Positions 44,701 to 59,700 are shown, counted from the stretch's first letter. The stretch is 64,000 nucleotides of DNA from Siphonodentalium dalli (GCA_032622095.1 CP136065.1:113253195-113317194); one strand, 5' to 3'. Notes: a model not told the origin generated them from the sequence alone. A program made the numbers and translations.

Positions 44701-47700
44701 AAACTGTATCGCGTACGATAGTCTGTTTTTAGATATGAAGATAAATAATACAGCAGATTGAATGTTTGTCATGCATAATAAATGATTATCTGTTGTCAAT
44801 AAATTATAGTTTAATTCACGAAAGATTGTTTGTTGTCATATTTGCACATATAGAATTCATGTGAGTTTGGCCAAGATTGTCACATTCAAATGTTATGCGA
44901 CCATTAACTGGCCATAAATTAATTGTTCAAAATTATAACGTAAATGTATGTATGTAATCTTCAATAGGCTGTGATTGCTTGGATTTTGCTCAGAATAACA
45001 AACAAACACACTTAAATGATTTTAGTGTGATAGCCTTTGCACATATCTGTGCTAAGGATGAGTAATGCGAAGTGAGGCTGTGACATCATGATCTTATAAA
45101 TATGGACGCGCTGTAATTAGCGGGAGTTTTGTATTACGGGATGTGATATCAGTGTGTTTGAGCATAACTCATACATTTAACAGATTTCGGTGGTATTTGG
45201 TTGTCTTTAATCGGTTCATTCGAGTAGGAATATTTATTTATTGATCCACATTTATTTATATGAATTAAGTGATATTGCAATAACTGGATGTAATGGATAC
45301 AAGTGTAAACATTCATCCACTTGTGCCAGCAACATATTACTGTCAGTCCAAATTAGCTGCAAGAGCAAAAAAATAAGAAAATGGTCAGGTGTTCCTATAC
45401 CAGATGGACTGAAACTCGTTGCTATAGCAGAGGAATTTTGCCTTGGTTTAGTCAGTTGTTTAGTTGAAATATTTAATGAACTGGTATGAGAACTCAAAAT
45501 AGTTATCTTGTTAAACTTAGCACTCTGGGTGACTCCAGGCTGGAATCACATAATCACATCCCTAGTCATCGGAAATAAAAAATTAAAATAAAGTCCCTTC
45601 TCCTTCATTGATTCAGAATTTTTTTTATTTGGATACCCCCCCCCCACAACTTCATTGTGGGGGGGGGGGGGCATACTGGAATCAGCTCGTCCGTCCATCT
45701 GTGGACACAAATTTGTCTGGAGTTTTTCCTCATTCTTTTTTAATCATTTTCCGTGAAACTTGGCATAGACATCAACCACCATGGGAACCTGTGCACCTGC
45801 GATTAAAACCTCTATCTGACTTTTTTGGTGGAGTTATTCTCCTTTTCGACTTTTTCACAACATGTATAATTTTGTCCAAGCTTTTATACCTACATTTTGA
45901 GGTAAATTTTTTAAAACTTGGCACAGATAGTTAGTACCATTGGAACCTATGCATCTGCGATTATGACGTCTGTCCGACTTTTTTGTGTGGAGTTATTCCC
46001 CTTTTTTGCAACATGCATAATTTTGTCTGAGCTTTTATTCCTACATTTTTCGGTCAATAAGTTTAGGATTAGGGTTAGGAGTTACGGTTGTGCACCTGCA
46101 ATCGAAATCTGTTATTTTAACTTAATGCTTACTGACATGTGAAACATCTTAGTGTTTTAAAAACATGGGGGGGGGGGGTATCCTTAGTCCTATTGGGACA
46201 GTCACACCTGTAGTTTATTTTGGTTTAATAGAATTGTTTTTTGCAAAGAGATTAAAATTTACTAATACATTTTGTATTTTCTCTGCACATGTTATGAATA
46301 AGAAGATGATGCACTAGTATGTCATCTCAAAGGCATTACCTGGTTGATTGATTGATTGATTGATTGGGGTTTAACGTCGTTTTAGCAACAAAGCGATATC
46401 ACTGGAACAGATAGCTTGTTTATCATTCTATCACCAATTCCTCCTTGTTTATTATACATTTTTCTCACTACTTTGCAATTGCCTTTTGAGTTTATGATAA
46501 ATCCTGTGAAGGAGATATTGTGTTGCACAGTTTGCTCCTGTTTTTCCGACAGAACCAGCTTGATTGAGGTTTAAGCGAATTGTAATTGTGTGAACATGTG
46601 ATTGTTGTTAACATTTATGTGGAAGATTTGCAACAATAGCCGATGATTCCCGGAAGTCTACGTATAACTTTGTGACTCCCTGATGAGAAACAAACCAACT
46701 TGCTTTTCGTGAAAACATAAAAAGAATCAAACTGTATTGCTCTCGCACAAAGTGTGTTTTGTGGATAATGTCACATTCATACTATCATTATACTATACTA
46801 CTAGTATATTCTTGAGGATATTTTCATAATTTGGTAACTTTTATATCGCAATTATAACCTACATACACCAACGCCTTTAAACCCATTAAATGTAATAGTT
46901 GTAGTATAATTGCCAGGTTTTTTTTGTAACCAGAGTTTTAACGGCTTTGTCAAATCAGATCATGATGTTATAGTATGATTTGTTTCTCCACAGATTATTA
47001 TCGTTGATGGTAATGGATTACTGCACCCAAGAGGTAAGAATTTTATTGATAAGTTTCTTATGGAACCGTGCTTAGCACCATTTCAACTTCTGGAGGCCTA
47101 CTAAATTCTTGATTATATCATTGAAACTCAGAAGAGGTTAATAAATATTCTTGAATGCTGAAATATTCACATTAAACATGGCTGTGATATCACTCCTTTA
47201 TGCAACACATCCAGTTTATAGGATAATGAATGGTTATTGTTGAGATTGTACATTATTTTACAAACAACGTTCCATTATTTTAATAACGGTGCTCAAAATC
47301 CAACTTAATGGACAGTTATTTCACTGTGAAAGATTTCATTTTTGCATGTATGATACCATATATATGCATGAAGCTATTCTATACGGATGATCAAAATCCA
47401 ACTTAATGGACAGTTATTTCACTGTGAAAGATTTCATATTTGCATGTATGATACCATATATATGCATGAAGCTATTCTATACGGATGATTTTCAAGTATA
47501 ATAGCAGTCTGACTGATAATAGAAGGGTGAATATTTGAAAACTGTACAATTTGGAAGATTGCATTACGCGAAATTCAAAGTTCTAATTCACAGAAAAAAA
47601 CATTTCCATGTCGAACCTGATGACTTACCATGAATTAGGGTTTGCTTCGGTGCGCTGAAATTTTATTGCTATTGCCATGGCAACATGACTTAATCAAGCA

Positions 47701-50700
47701 AAGTAGTAAAATATGTCACTCCTGTTACTAACAAACAACAATCAGCTTACACCAATAGCAGTCATTTCATACGACTAAAATATATTTATTGTTATTTATA
47801 CCTTTTGTTAATTCTTGGAAATAATTGAGGTTGAATAAGCTCATGATAGCGAATATGTTTAAAATCTCTATAAGCATGGGTGAACTCACACATTTATTGC
47901 ATAGAAGTACAAAACTGATTACTCTGTAGGCCATGAACTTAAAGAGTTCCAAGTTGATCATATTTGCATAAGTATCGACACTTTGTACCAATCCCAATAT
48001 AATAATAACTGTTTTCTTTGGATGAGTATTTTTTTAACAAAATATAAATATGCACTGGTAACAGGAGTGACATTGGTAACAGGAGTGACATTTTGGTAAC
48101 AGGAATGACCCTCCTGGTTTTCACAATGTGGCCATATACAGTGAATTTTGGTACACAATAATGTTATGTCACTCAAGAATCTTGCTTTTTTATGTCATCA
48201 TCTTCTGCAAAAACTCAAACCATGTTTAGCAAGGTCAACACTCTGGCTGGCACTCGACTGGTGGGCATCAACAGATGGATACAATTGGACTCATAGGCTG
48301 ATTCAGATAAAGAATAGGTTTGGGTTGTCACAATTCACCCTGTATAAATTGGTCTGTCTGTGATTTATATTGTGAGCTATTAAGACTATTTATAAAAGTA
48401 TGCAGCTGTTTTGCTTGGGATAACTTGGAATAAATATCAAAAGATTTGCTGTAGCCACCAAGACTAGTCTCTGCATCTCTGATGTGACTCTTAATTGTTG
48501 TAAATATAGTATAAAATCTTATTTTGAATCAAACCGGAATTACAAATCATTCGTATCCATTTGACTCTTCAATACTAGTAGGTCACATGCACATGTAATA
48601 GCTAGAAGCTATATAACACAAGACTTCAATTTATGGTCTTTATTTTGAACAGAACTGTGCTATCAATTTCTGATATTTTATATGTGGCAAATTTAATGAA
48701 GTCGACAATGGCCTGAATGGGGGGGGGGGGGGGGGGCTTGCAAGATATCAAACAACAAATATTAAACATATATTACTTCATTATTTTTTCAAATGGATTA
48801 TATTGAATTTCCTTCTTGTGATGAAAAGTGATGCCTGCTGACTTTGGTGATCTTCATTGACAAGAACTGGCTAATCAAAGTGTTGTTGGCAATAAATGTT
48901 CATTGTACATATCTGTTGCACCTGTTACTGTCACTCCTGTTACCAAAAAAGTAACATGAGTGACAGTAACAGGAGTGACATATATGGCGGTTAATGACAA
49001 ATTTCTAAAAATGTATTTGGATTTGAAAATTAAACACTTATGTTTTGCATAAAAGACTCATTCTAGAATATGAAAAACGTATTCCTGATACATCGAAAAT
49101 GATGAAAGAAATTATATTGCGGTAACAGGAGTGACTTACAATTAACCTACTTGCCTCATTTGTTCATTAATGCTCTCCGGTATGCATAAATGATATCAAA
49201 TCACCACTATTTCGACTTTTGTTGGGATTACCTATTTGGTGACCTTCCCTCTGGTGGCAGGTTCCTCGAGAAGGCTACTTTATACCCTCATATAATTCCT
49301 TGTTATACTCTTGGTAACAGGAGTGACACAGAAATTTGTAACAGGAGCAATGAGATTTATATTTTCATGTTTAAATGAAGAAAGTCCATATTCAAGTTAT
49401 AGTCGTTTTGTTCAAGTTTCATGGACTCAAATAGGATTGAATATGTGAGATTTATCTGATCTCTTCAGGAAAAAAATTTAGTCTGTATGTACTGTTCAAT
49501 GTAGAAAAATAACATTCAGAAATTCATGACATGGACTCATGTTGGCTCTGTAAAAATCCAACAGCTCAGACTTTGGTTCAGTTTTTTGTCTGAATATCAT
49601 CCTAATTATCATGGTACCTAGAAACAATTATTATTTGGTTTTCTCCTGTTGCACGACTTCTGTAATTATAGGACCAATGGTTGTAACATCAAATTGTACA
49701 CTTTTCAGATATTCACCCAGAAACATGATAAAGGGATCTATCTACCTATCTAGTGCCTCTTCAATTGGGAGTGGGTGTCAAACTTCAAATTTCAGGCATG
49801 TTGTTTCACACAAGCGTTGAATTTTCATCTTTTAAAATTTCTCGAATCTAATTCTGTTCCATGTGGCAGGCTGTAATACCCCTCATGACAAAACCTAAAT
49901 GAATATCGTAACATATATGTAAATATAGTCCTTCTTCCCTCAACATATATCTCCGATTAGGCACACCTTGAATATGCCACAATAAATAATTTATTACAAT
50001 TGCCGAAATGTAAGATCAAAACTCCGACGATATTGGTTAACTCTATCGCAGGACCTCATTGTTGGTACATCATGTTCAGTCAACTGTTGGAAAAGCAATG
50101 GGTTACTTCTGGTCCATTAAGTTCACAATGGGTTATCACTCAATCACTCTGTCCATGCAACCAATAATCAGCTGGACAGAGCTGACCACAAAGTTCAACT
50201 CAGGTGTCTTGATCCAATTGCTGGTTAATCCATTCTGATCAGAGATGACGGTTTGGACTCGGCCATGTTTTAAGCCAGATAATAGCTTCAAACTACATTA
50301 CTTCAGCAAATGGAATGATCTCGGACTGTGGCCTCGATCGATCCAGTCACTGATATAATGTACAGTTTTCAGCCATTATCTTTTACAGAATCTGGCTTCA
50401 TACAAAATTAACCTATCACACAGCTTGCTTGATAATTAACTGGGAACTTCCATCACACTGGGCAAATAGGGACCCATAACAAACCCACATTTTATCTATG
50501 TGACACCCAGATCATGTCTACAAAAAGCTCATAGCAGATTTCTTGTAGCCACATTTGGGATTTTGGATACCATTTGGCCATTGCCAGTGTATTCAGTATG
50601 TATTTCATATCACAGATTATGCTAGCTGCATTGGTACCTGGTAGTTCTCATGTGTAATTTTTATTCTGATTTGCAGTTTGTAATGGGGTGGTTGGATAAA

Positions 50701-53700
50701 CAGTAGGGCTGCAATGATGTGGAACTTCACAATGAGCTGCGTATCACAATGTTTATGTTACGATGCAATGCGCATCATGATGCAGAATCACTACTATAGT
50801 TGCTACACTATAAATTAATTCAGCCTTCATTGTGGGAATCAAGTTGGTCATTACTTGCATGGCAACATCAACCTGATTCCTGCGATTGCTTGTAGGGATG
50901 GTAAATTTATCTACTTTATATTTCTCTTTGATGAAATTGCTCTGTCGCTCTGGGAAATAAATGTTGAGAAACTGAATACTTGAAATCTTGTTGTTAGATA
51001 ACATGTGATGAGCTTTGAATGCAAATTACACAAATTGTGATACATCACATCAGATATTCACCATGAGATGCATAGAAAAAATTGTGATGCATTGAAATCA
51101 CGATGAATGGTTGCAGCTCAAGATAACAGTCTCCTTCATGAAGACTAATTAGACATTTTATTTATTATCCTGCCCTGTGCTGTTTCAAAACTGATATATT
51201 TCATAATATTATATTTGACTACAGTATTAATTGATTTCAGAATTTGGTTTAGCTTGCCACCTGGGGGTCATGCTAAACAAACCTTGTCTGGGTGTTGCTA
51301 AGAAGCTGTTCCAAGTTGATGGACTGGAGAAAAATCAGGATCATCTGGATAAGGTAGGGTATTGACATATTGATGATATTTCTGTTGTAAATATTCGTAT
51401 TAGTGGCTTCACTTAAAATTTGATATTATGACAACTCCAAAGGTTTTAAGATTAAGCTTAAAGCTTAAAGTTAATATCCTTTATATGAAGTTAAAGCCAT
51501 CTATACTACCGGAGCTCCTAAAATAGATTTTTTTTTACCCTTTCATGATGGGAGCTACGCTGTTTACAGCATTAAATATCCTGTGCCAGTGCATTAATTC
51601 TCTTAAATATGTGACTCTCCCACAAAATTTCAGGAAGCTCCAGTAATGTAAGGGTTAAGAAATACATGACACATCACACATCAGACCATATTTGACTATA
51701 CACACCAATGCACAGTGTATTTGTTTCCTTTGTAATTTGACTGTACTTGTATGATTTGATTGAAAATATAGTGACTAATATGCAGATATTGATTTCAGAC
51801 ACTTGCTATATAATATTACAGTTTTCATCTTTGTTTGGTAAAATTTTCCACAAAAAGATATTTAACTGTAATGTAAAAATTATGTTACTATTTAACAACA
51901 AGTAATTTTATTGGCCACTTCTGCGAAATTTTGAATTCTGTACATCTTAATTATGTTATATCTCGAATGAAAATCAGTGTTAGTTGGTATAGCCTTTATA
52001 TGTCTCTTTCTTCAGTCTATCATGATTTTAACCAATTCGCCTGTGGTTGGAATTATGATGGTTCTGAAAGTTTAAGTCGCTGCCAGCAATGCATTATACA
52101 ATCTAGAATTGTATCATAAAATGATGTAAACATTTCCATAGGAACACAGGCTATTGACCGTATTAAACAAGCCTTGTTGGCACTTTTAGGTAAGATCCTA
52201 TTAAAAATGTTACTAGTATACTGTAGTCCAATAGCTATGAGGAATAGTCTGCATGTCACATACGACACAGGACTTCTTGTGAAGAAATAGTCAATCCGCA
52301 TGTGACTTGTAGTTAAGGACCACTATTTTGGCATAACCATCAACAATTAAGCCATGTATATTCATTATATTATTTCACAAATTTCCATAACTCCTCTGTA
52401 AGTTCTGGATAATAATAGTCATTTATCAGATAAAATAAACACTGAATAAAATGCACAAAAATTCAGCGATCAGTTTTTACGATTTCAACTAACTATCTCT
52501 GTGTGTCTAAAGTTAGATGTGCAATGTTAACATGCTTTACTCTTAATTGACAGATTGCCCAGCTGAGTAGAGGTGGCGATACGTTCCCATTGGTTTGTGA
52601 CAGTGGATCAATTCTAGGAATGGTAAGTTTTAGATGACTGAATGTTTATATGATCATTATAACTTCTATTTCATAACTTTTCAGAGCTTTACTCTTTCTA
52701 TACTAAATATTCATTGATGAGTAGTTATACCTTATTGCTATTATGTTCAAATAATAAGTTCAACAAACAACCATAGGTCATTTGTTGAACTTATGGTCGT
52801 TTGTTGAACTTATCATCTGAACCTTTCCCTCCAATAAATAGGACTACTTCTGTACTTGTATTATCTGTTGTCTGTTTATTATTCCTGAAAACCCCTCCAG
52901 ATTAATAATAGACCATTCCAATGTATACTTTTATAAAGGGTGAAAAACATTGAAGTAGTATTCTTTGTTTCTAAGTGTTGGATAAATTGACATATAATCT
53001 TCAAGCCTCAAATTAAACCAGGTAGTGACTAGAGCTGAAACGGTTAGATGGTTAGCATCCAGTTAGCGACGTAACCGGTTAGAAAAAAATGAACCGGACG
53101 TAACCGCATCCCGTTGTCAGTTGAATGTGAACGTGAATAATCCTCAAAATATTAGGTTAAATGATGCAAAACTAATACTAAATCCCGTGTCACCGATAGT
53201 AGAGTGCAATGCAAGCATTAATTGGTACACGCGGTAGTATCAGATACTTAGTAGCAATTCTCGAACTGTCTGGAAGTGTCGGTGACCTTCAATCAATTCC
53301 GACCCTTTGAAGTTTTCTTCCGACAAAAGCACGTGTGCAGTCACTGTGTATCAAGTCTGAATGCACACAAGGAAGTGACAACGTAAAAGTGGCGTTGTGT
53401 GGCAATGCGTGCTTTCGTAACTTAACAGTTAATACTGCATGAAGCAACATGGATTCAAATTGGAATCACACCACGACATACTATATATAAAACTGTTTTC
53501 CAGTGGGGTTTATAAAAACTATGTAAGTCGACAAAGTTTGAAGATTGAGATCAGCTGCACAATGTCTTCACTCTTCCCGTTCTTCCTCCCTGTTGTGATT
53601 TAATATGATCAATTCAATTGAGTGACCAAACAGACATCGTAGTTGAAGAAACCCAAAACTTCTTCAATAATCTTCCCTTTTATCAAGGAAATTGATGCTC

Positions 53701-56700
53701 CAATGTGCTACTCTGTAACTGGTTGTGCCTGTGGGACTAATTAACACTCAATTTGGCAGTAATTGCTATATGTTAAGTGATTGCATACTAAAACCGAAAC
53801 CGAAACGTAAATTATATAACCTCCCAACACTAATGTCGGCTATCATGATACCGACGAATAGCTCGAATACTGAATAGGACTGCGAGTCTGACCTAACTGA
53901 CCTTCCTTTTTGTTCTCTAGTTATTACTTTCTTGTCTTTATATATAATGCATTGGAGGATATACCAATGATGATAATGATATATTACAGATCTTTAATAT
54001 ATAGTTTTGTTACTCGTTTTACCAATACCCATACTATTTTACTCGTTTTACAAATGCCCAAACATATGCTGATCACGGCAAATAAGCGATCTCCCCTGCC
54101 ATTCACAAATTTCACTTGCTCATTCCCCATCACGACTCACGAGAGCCAGCAAAAGAACAGTGAATGCGTGTTTTTGAATATCGTTCCGTGAATAAGGTCT
54201 TTATTTCAGCTACTACTTCTCACCTAGGTTTGTCCCTGGAGCATGGCATAATGTCGACATAATTAGTGTGAGAGAAGTCCGCTAGAAATTTAGCGGTTAA
54301 CCGGTTGAAATCCGGTTAACCCCGATGGTTAACCGGTTAGAAGAATGGGTCAGCCGTTTCAGCTCTAGTAGTAACACAAATTAAACCAGTTAATGACACA
54401 AATTAAACCAGGTAATGACACAAATTAAACCAGGTAATGACACAAATTAAACCAGGTAATGACACAAATTAAATCTGGTAATGACACAAATTAAATCTGG
54501 TAATGACACAAATTAAACCAGGTAATGACACAAATTAAATCTGGTAATGACACAAATTAAATCTGGTAATGACACAAATTAAACCAGGTAATGACACAAA
54601 TTAAACCAGGTAATGACACAAATTAAACCAGGTAATGACACAAATTAAACCAGGTAATGACACAAATTAAATCAGGTAATGACACAAATTAAATCTGGTA
54701 ATGACACAAATTAAACCAGGTAATGACACAAATTAAACCAGGTAATGACACAAATTAAATCAGGTAATGACACAAATTAGATCAGATAATGACACAAATT
54801 AAATCGTGTAATTACACAAATTAAATCAGGTAATGACACAAATTAAATCAGGTAATGACACAAATTAGATCAGATAATGACACAAATTAAATCAGGTAAT
54901 GACACAAATTAAATCTGGTAATGACACAAATTAAACCAGGTAATGACACAAATTAAACCAGGTAATGACACAAATTAAATCAGGTAATGACACAAATTAG
55001 ATCAGATAATGACACAAATTAAATCGTGTAATTACACAAATTAAACCAGGTAATGACACAAATTAAATCAGGTAATGACACAAATTAGATCAGATAATGA
55101 CACAAATTAAATCGTGTAATTACACAAATTAAATCAGGTAATGACACAAATTAAATCAGGTAATGACACAAATTAGATCAGATAATGACACAAATTAAAT
55201 CTGGTAATGACACAAATTAAACCAGGTAATGACACAAATTAAACCAGGTAATGACACAAATTAAATCAGGTAATGACACAAATTAAATCTGGTAATGACA
55301 CAAATTAAATCTGGTAATGACACAAATTAAACCAGGTAATGACACAAATTAAATCTGGTAATGACACAAATTAAATCTGGTAATGACACAAATTAAACCA
55401 GGTAATGACACAAATTAAACCAGGTAATGACACAAATTAAATCTGGTAATGACACAAATTAAATCTGGTAATGACACAAATTAAACCAGGTAATGACACA
55501 AATTAAATCAGGTAATGACACAAATTAGATCAGATAATGACACAAATTAAATCGTGTAATTACACAAATTAAACCAGGTAATGACACAAATTAAATCAGG
55601 TAATGACACAAATTAAATCTGGTAATGACACAAATTAAATCTGGTAATGACACAAATTAAACCAGGTAATGACACAAATTAAATCAGGTAATGACACAAA
55701 TTAGATCAGATAATGACACAAATTAAATCGTGTAATTACACAAATTAAATCAGGTAATGACACAAATTAAATCAGGTAATGACACAAATTAGATCAGATA
55801 ATGACACAAATTAAATCTGGTAATGACACAAATTAAATCTGGTAATGACACAAATTAAACCAGGTAATGACACAAATTAAATCAGGTAATGACACAAATT
55901 AGATCAGATAATGACACAAATTAAATCGTGTAATTACACAAATTAAACCAGGTAATGACACAAATTAAATCTGGTAATGACACAAATTAAATCTGGTAAT
56001 GACACAAATTAAACCAGGTAATGACACAAATTAAATCAGGTAATGACACAAATTAGATCAGATAATGACACAAATTAAATCGTGTAATTACACAAATTAA
56101 ATCAGGTAATGACACAAATTAAATCAGGTAATGACACAAATTAGATCAGATAATGACACAAATTAAATCGTGTAATTACACAAATTAAATCAGGTAATGA
56201 CACAAATTAAATCAGGTAATGACACAAATTAAATCAGGTAATGACACAAATTAAATCGGTAAAACACAAATTAAATCAAGAAGTGACACAAATTAAATCA
56301 TACATTAAACCAGTTAGTGATGCGCATTAAATCAGGTAGTGACATGCATTAAACCAGGTAGTGAGATACATTTAACCAGGTAGTGACATACATTTGGAAA
56401 TTACACAAAATATTTACATACATGCCTCAGATCGACTGGCTAAGAATATATTTAACTGTCAATTATTGGGAGCTGAACTATACTAAATATATATATAACT
56501 GCCTCCAACATTATGCATAGAATTCTATCCGTTTGTTAACATTTTTGGTTTCTGACCGATATTTGATTATTTGATCTGAACCAAAGTTGGTATGTGTGTT
56601 CATCAGCCAAAAATAAAACCAAATTCAAATATGGGTTCCGTCCATTTATATTTACTTGAGTTATGGCCCTTTTTCGACTTAGAATTTGCCTGATTTCATA

Positions 56701-59700
56701 AAAATTTGGTCTCCAGTCTGGATTGATTATTTCATTTCAACTAAAGTTAGTATATGTGTCTCTCAGGCAAAAATACAGGCAAAGTTCAAATGTGGTTTTC
56801 GTCCAATTATTTTGACATGAGTTATGACCCTTTTTCAACATAGTGAACTTTAAGACGACCATGATTAAATCATAAGCAGAGGAATCCGGCCCGACAAAAT
56901 CAGGGATAGTCTGTTCACTCAATTGCGATGCCGTTGCATATGAGGTTATTGTAAGCCATGGTTAACCACATGATTGACTACCCTACAATCTTTCCATCTA
57001 CAATTTTTACGTACACACGAGTGCGATTCCATCATAAGTGGAGGTAACCAAGGAGGATACACCACGATCTAGCACCTGAAGTCAAACAGTGCTTGAATTC
57101 ATTTTATATGCACGATCTTGTCATGAGCATACGCAATCAAACTACTGGTTACTACCCATGACGGAAAACTTCCCACTTAAGATTGAATCGTGGTCATCTG
57201 AACGTTCACTTAATTTGCCTCATTTAATAACAATTTACAAGTAAACTGTCAGGCATATTTAGCCACGCCCCAGCGATGGTCTTGTTACATGCTGCAGAGA
57301 AAATTTACCAGTTTTTACCTAAACTTATTAAAGTTTGAGCTATTGCCATGGGTTGGCGTGCATCTGTCAACAATTTCCTTTAGCAAACTCTACAGGTCAC
57401 ATCTCTCATCCGATCGTCACCACACTTCATATGGATCTTCGTGTTGACCTCTAGATGGGAGCCATCATTTTTTTTATGTGTACCCATTCCATAGTATGGT
57501 ACACATAGTGTCGATGTCCGGATTGACCACTCGTCATTAGTCCATCCGTCCATCTGTCCGTCCTTGCTTACATCAGACGTTTATGTGTCTTAAATTTAAG
57601 AAAAATGGATATTTATGTGGCTATTTTCCGTTAGGTAGCTAGGCGCCACTCTACAGCATTCAGATGAACCCTCAAAAAATGATCTGTTTGGCCTAATCAG
57701 CCTATTTAGTTTTGAAGACTCTTAAAATTTGGAAACTAAAAGTCCATAGATTTGTACATCCATGATCTGTCCATAGGAGGTGTTTGGACAGGTTATGTGG
57801 CTAGTGACCCAATCAGTTTCTCATATTCCACTGTCGTAGTTGCTGTATGCAAGTTTTTTAGTTTCAAACACCTACTTTCTGATTATATAATTTGAACTTT
57901 TATCACTATCAAACACTTGATAGCCACATAAAATTTGAGACACATAACTTATTTTAGCCAAATAACTCATAGCCACATATCCAGCCAAATGTTGGTACAT
58001 TGACACTTTACACATGCTGCCATAACTCAAAAAAAAAATTCTGATTGGAACCAAATTTGGTATGTGAGTTTCTCAGCCCAAAATACAGTTCCAGTTCGAA
58101 TATGGGTTTGATCCGATTTAAAAAAAATGGAGTTATGGCCCTTTGACATAGAATTCACACATGCTTCGATAAATCAACCATTTTTCATATGATAAAAACC
58201 AAATTTGGAATGTGAGTTTCTCAACTCAAAATACAGATCAAGTTCGATTATTGGTTAGATCCAAATTTTTATACTGGAGTTATGGCCCTTTATCAATTAA
58301 GAATTAAACAGATTTGAGGTTTTCCAATGATAACCCAAGTAGCTTATACATACATTTACCCAGCTTAGCTGCAAGAGGGACAATAGATAATGTAGTGGCT
58401 TATTGAATTAAAGTTATTTTTAGCCATCATATGTTAGCCCAATTTTATAGAATTCACAACACAGAGCAGTGTAAGCTGTAATCCATTCATGATTCAATGG
58501 ACTCTCCCATTCAGTTATAAAAGTATAAATTGGAATAGTCTATCGTTCATTTGTTGGGATGTTCTCAGAATTTGAGCAGACAGAGAAAACCTCATTTAAT
58601 AGCACTATTTTAAATAATTAAAAAATCTACTGCAGGATTTCCATAATACTTGCTTGGCATGGAGCATTGCCATAAGACATAGTTTATTATTTGTTGGTTA
58701 TGGTCATGGTTGAGTGAATTCCACAGAGCATGGTCACTGTATTGTTGATGACTACTGGTGTGTTAACCACCACTCAGACAGGTGAATCTAATTAACTAGA
58801 ACAATGGAGCTCTACTGTAGGTCTTTGGATGCTTGGATTTACATTGGATCAAACAGGGCCACATTTAGGAGATTTAACCCCTATTATCCATTCCATGTCT
58901 TTTAACCTTTTCCAGTATTAAATAACTATATTATTTTGATATCTCATATGGCAACTTGCATCAATATAAATAGAACTGCTTACGCGATGATAGTTGTGAC
59001 TGGCTCTCTAGTTCAGATGTTATATTAACCCTTCTCCTTTGAACCATAAATTACAATAAATTTGTGTTATTATGTACATTTGTCTATACATTAATATAAC
59101 ATTATACTCTATAATTCAACATCAAATCTCTAGTCAGCTATCATGTATTATATTGCTATAGACCATGTACTATACTTGCTATTATGCATTGCTCTAATGC
59201 CTTGTTATAATTTGTTCATAGGGTCACGGTTGAGTAAATTTTAGGGGTACCCCTCGGTCAGAAAATTAACATTGATGACTATTGGGTTTCATGGATTTCA
59301 TCTCGAGAACAGAAATCAGTGCTGTTCCATGTATGAACAAATCTATTGAGTACTTTTGAGCATTTAGGCCTGTTATCGGTTTATCATGTTAGCTAAGGGC
59401 TTCAGGGGGTCCTAGACAGGAGGCAACAAAAGGGTCAGATAACACTAAATCAAATAAGTACTTCAAAAATCTTTGTCTCCAGTCCAAGATGGCAGATGTT
59501 ATTAATACTTGGTGTGGATTATTACCAGGACTCTAGTTTCCAATTTGTTCATACTGTCATGGTTGATTGAATTTTAGGGGTTTAGAGTGCCTTGAAGATT
59601 AACATTGTATGTTATGGATTTTAGCATACAAGCTGAAAATAGCAATCACTATCGCCAATGTATGGATTAAATATCTGCCGATCGCGATCGGCCTCTTTTC

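Larger units (their letters stand above)
41793..46993 (+). other. ENDOV intron 4, no other gene
   Basis: Contains a hAT copy (42428-43245), a C-run/G-run bounded element (45632-46186) and the GATTGATT element (46343-46402). Overlapping frames on both strands at 45241-45497 are not conserved. A direct repeat of ACTATTGCATAACGAA lies at about 44510-44545. Confidence 0.7.
47034..51240 (+). other. ENDOV intron 5, no other gene
   Basis: Contains a recent tandem duplication, a cluster of GTAACAGGAGTGACA motifs, a 20-base G run and a hAT MITE. Short frames here have no family resemblance. Confidence 0.7.

Noticed and set aside
45241-45497. Overlapping frames on both strands of similar length
   Set aside because: Mirror-image open frames with no homology or splice context that I could connect; probably chance.
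47767-48363. Possible transposase inside the GTAACAGGAGTGACA cluster
   Set aside because: The frames at 47767-47997 (-) and 48148-48363 (+) are short and show no DDE or zinc-finger motifs.
54368-56395. Regular short repeats resembling a CRISPR array
   Set aside because: The units are directly adjacent with no unique spacers, vary internally, and lie in an intron of an animal gene. It is a minisatellite.
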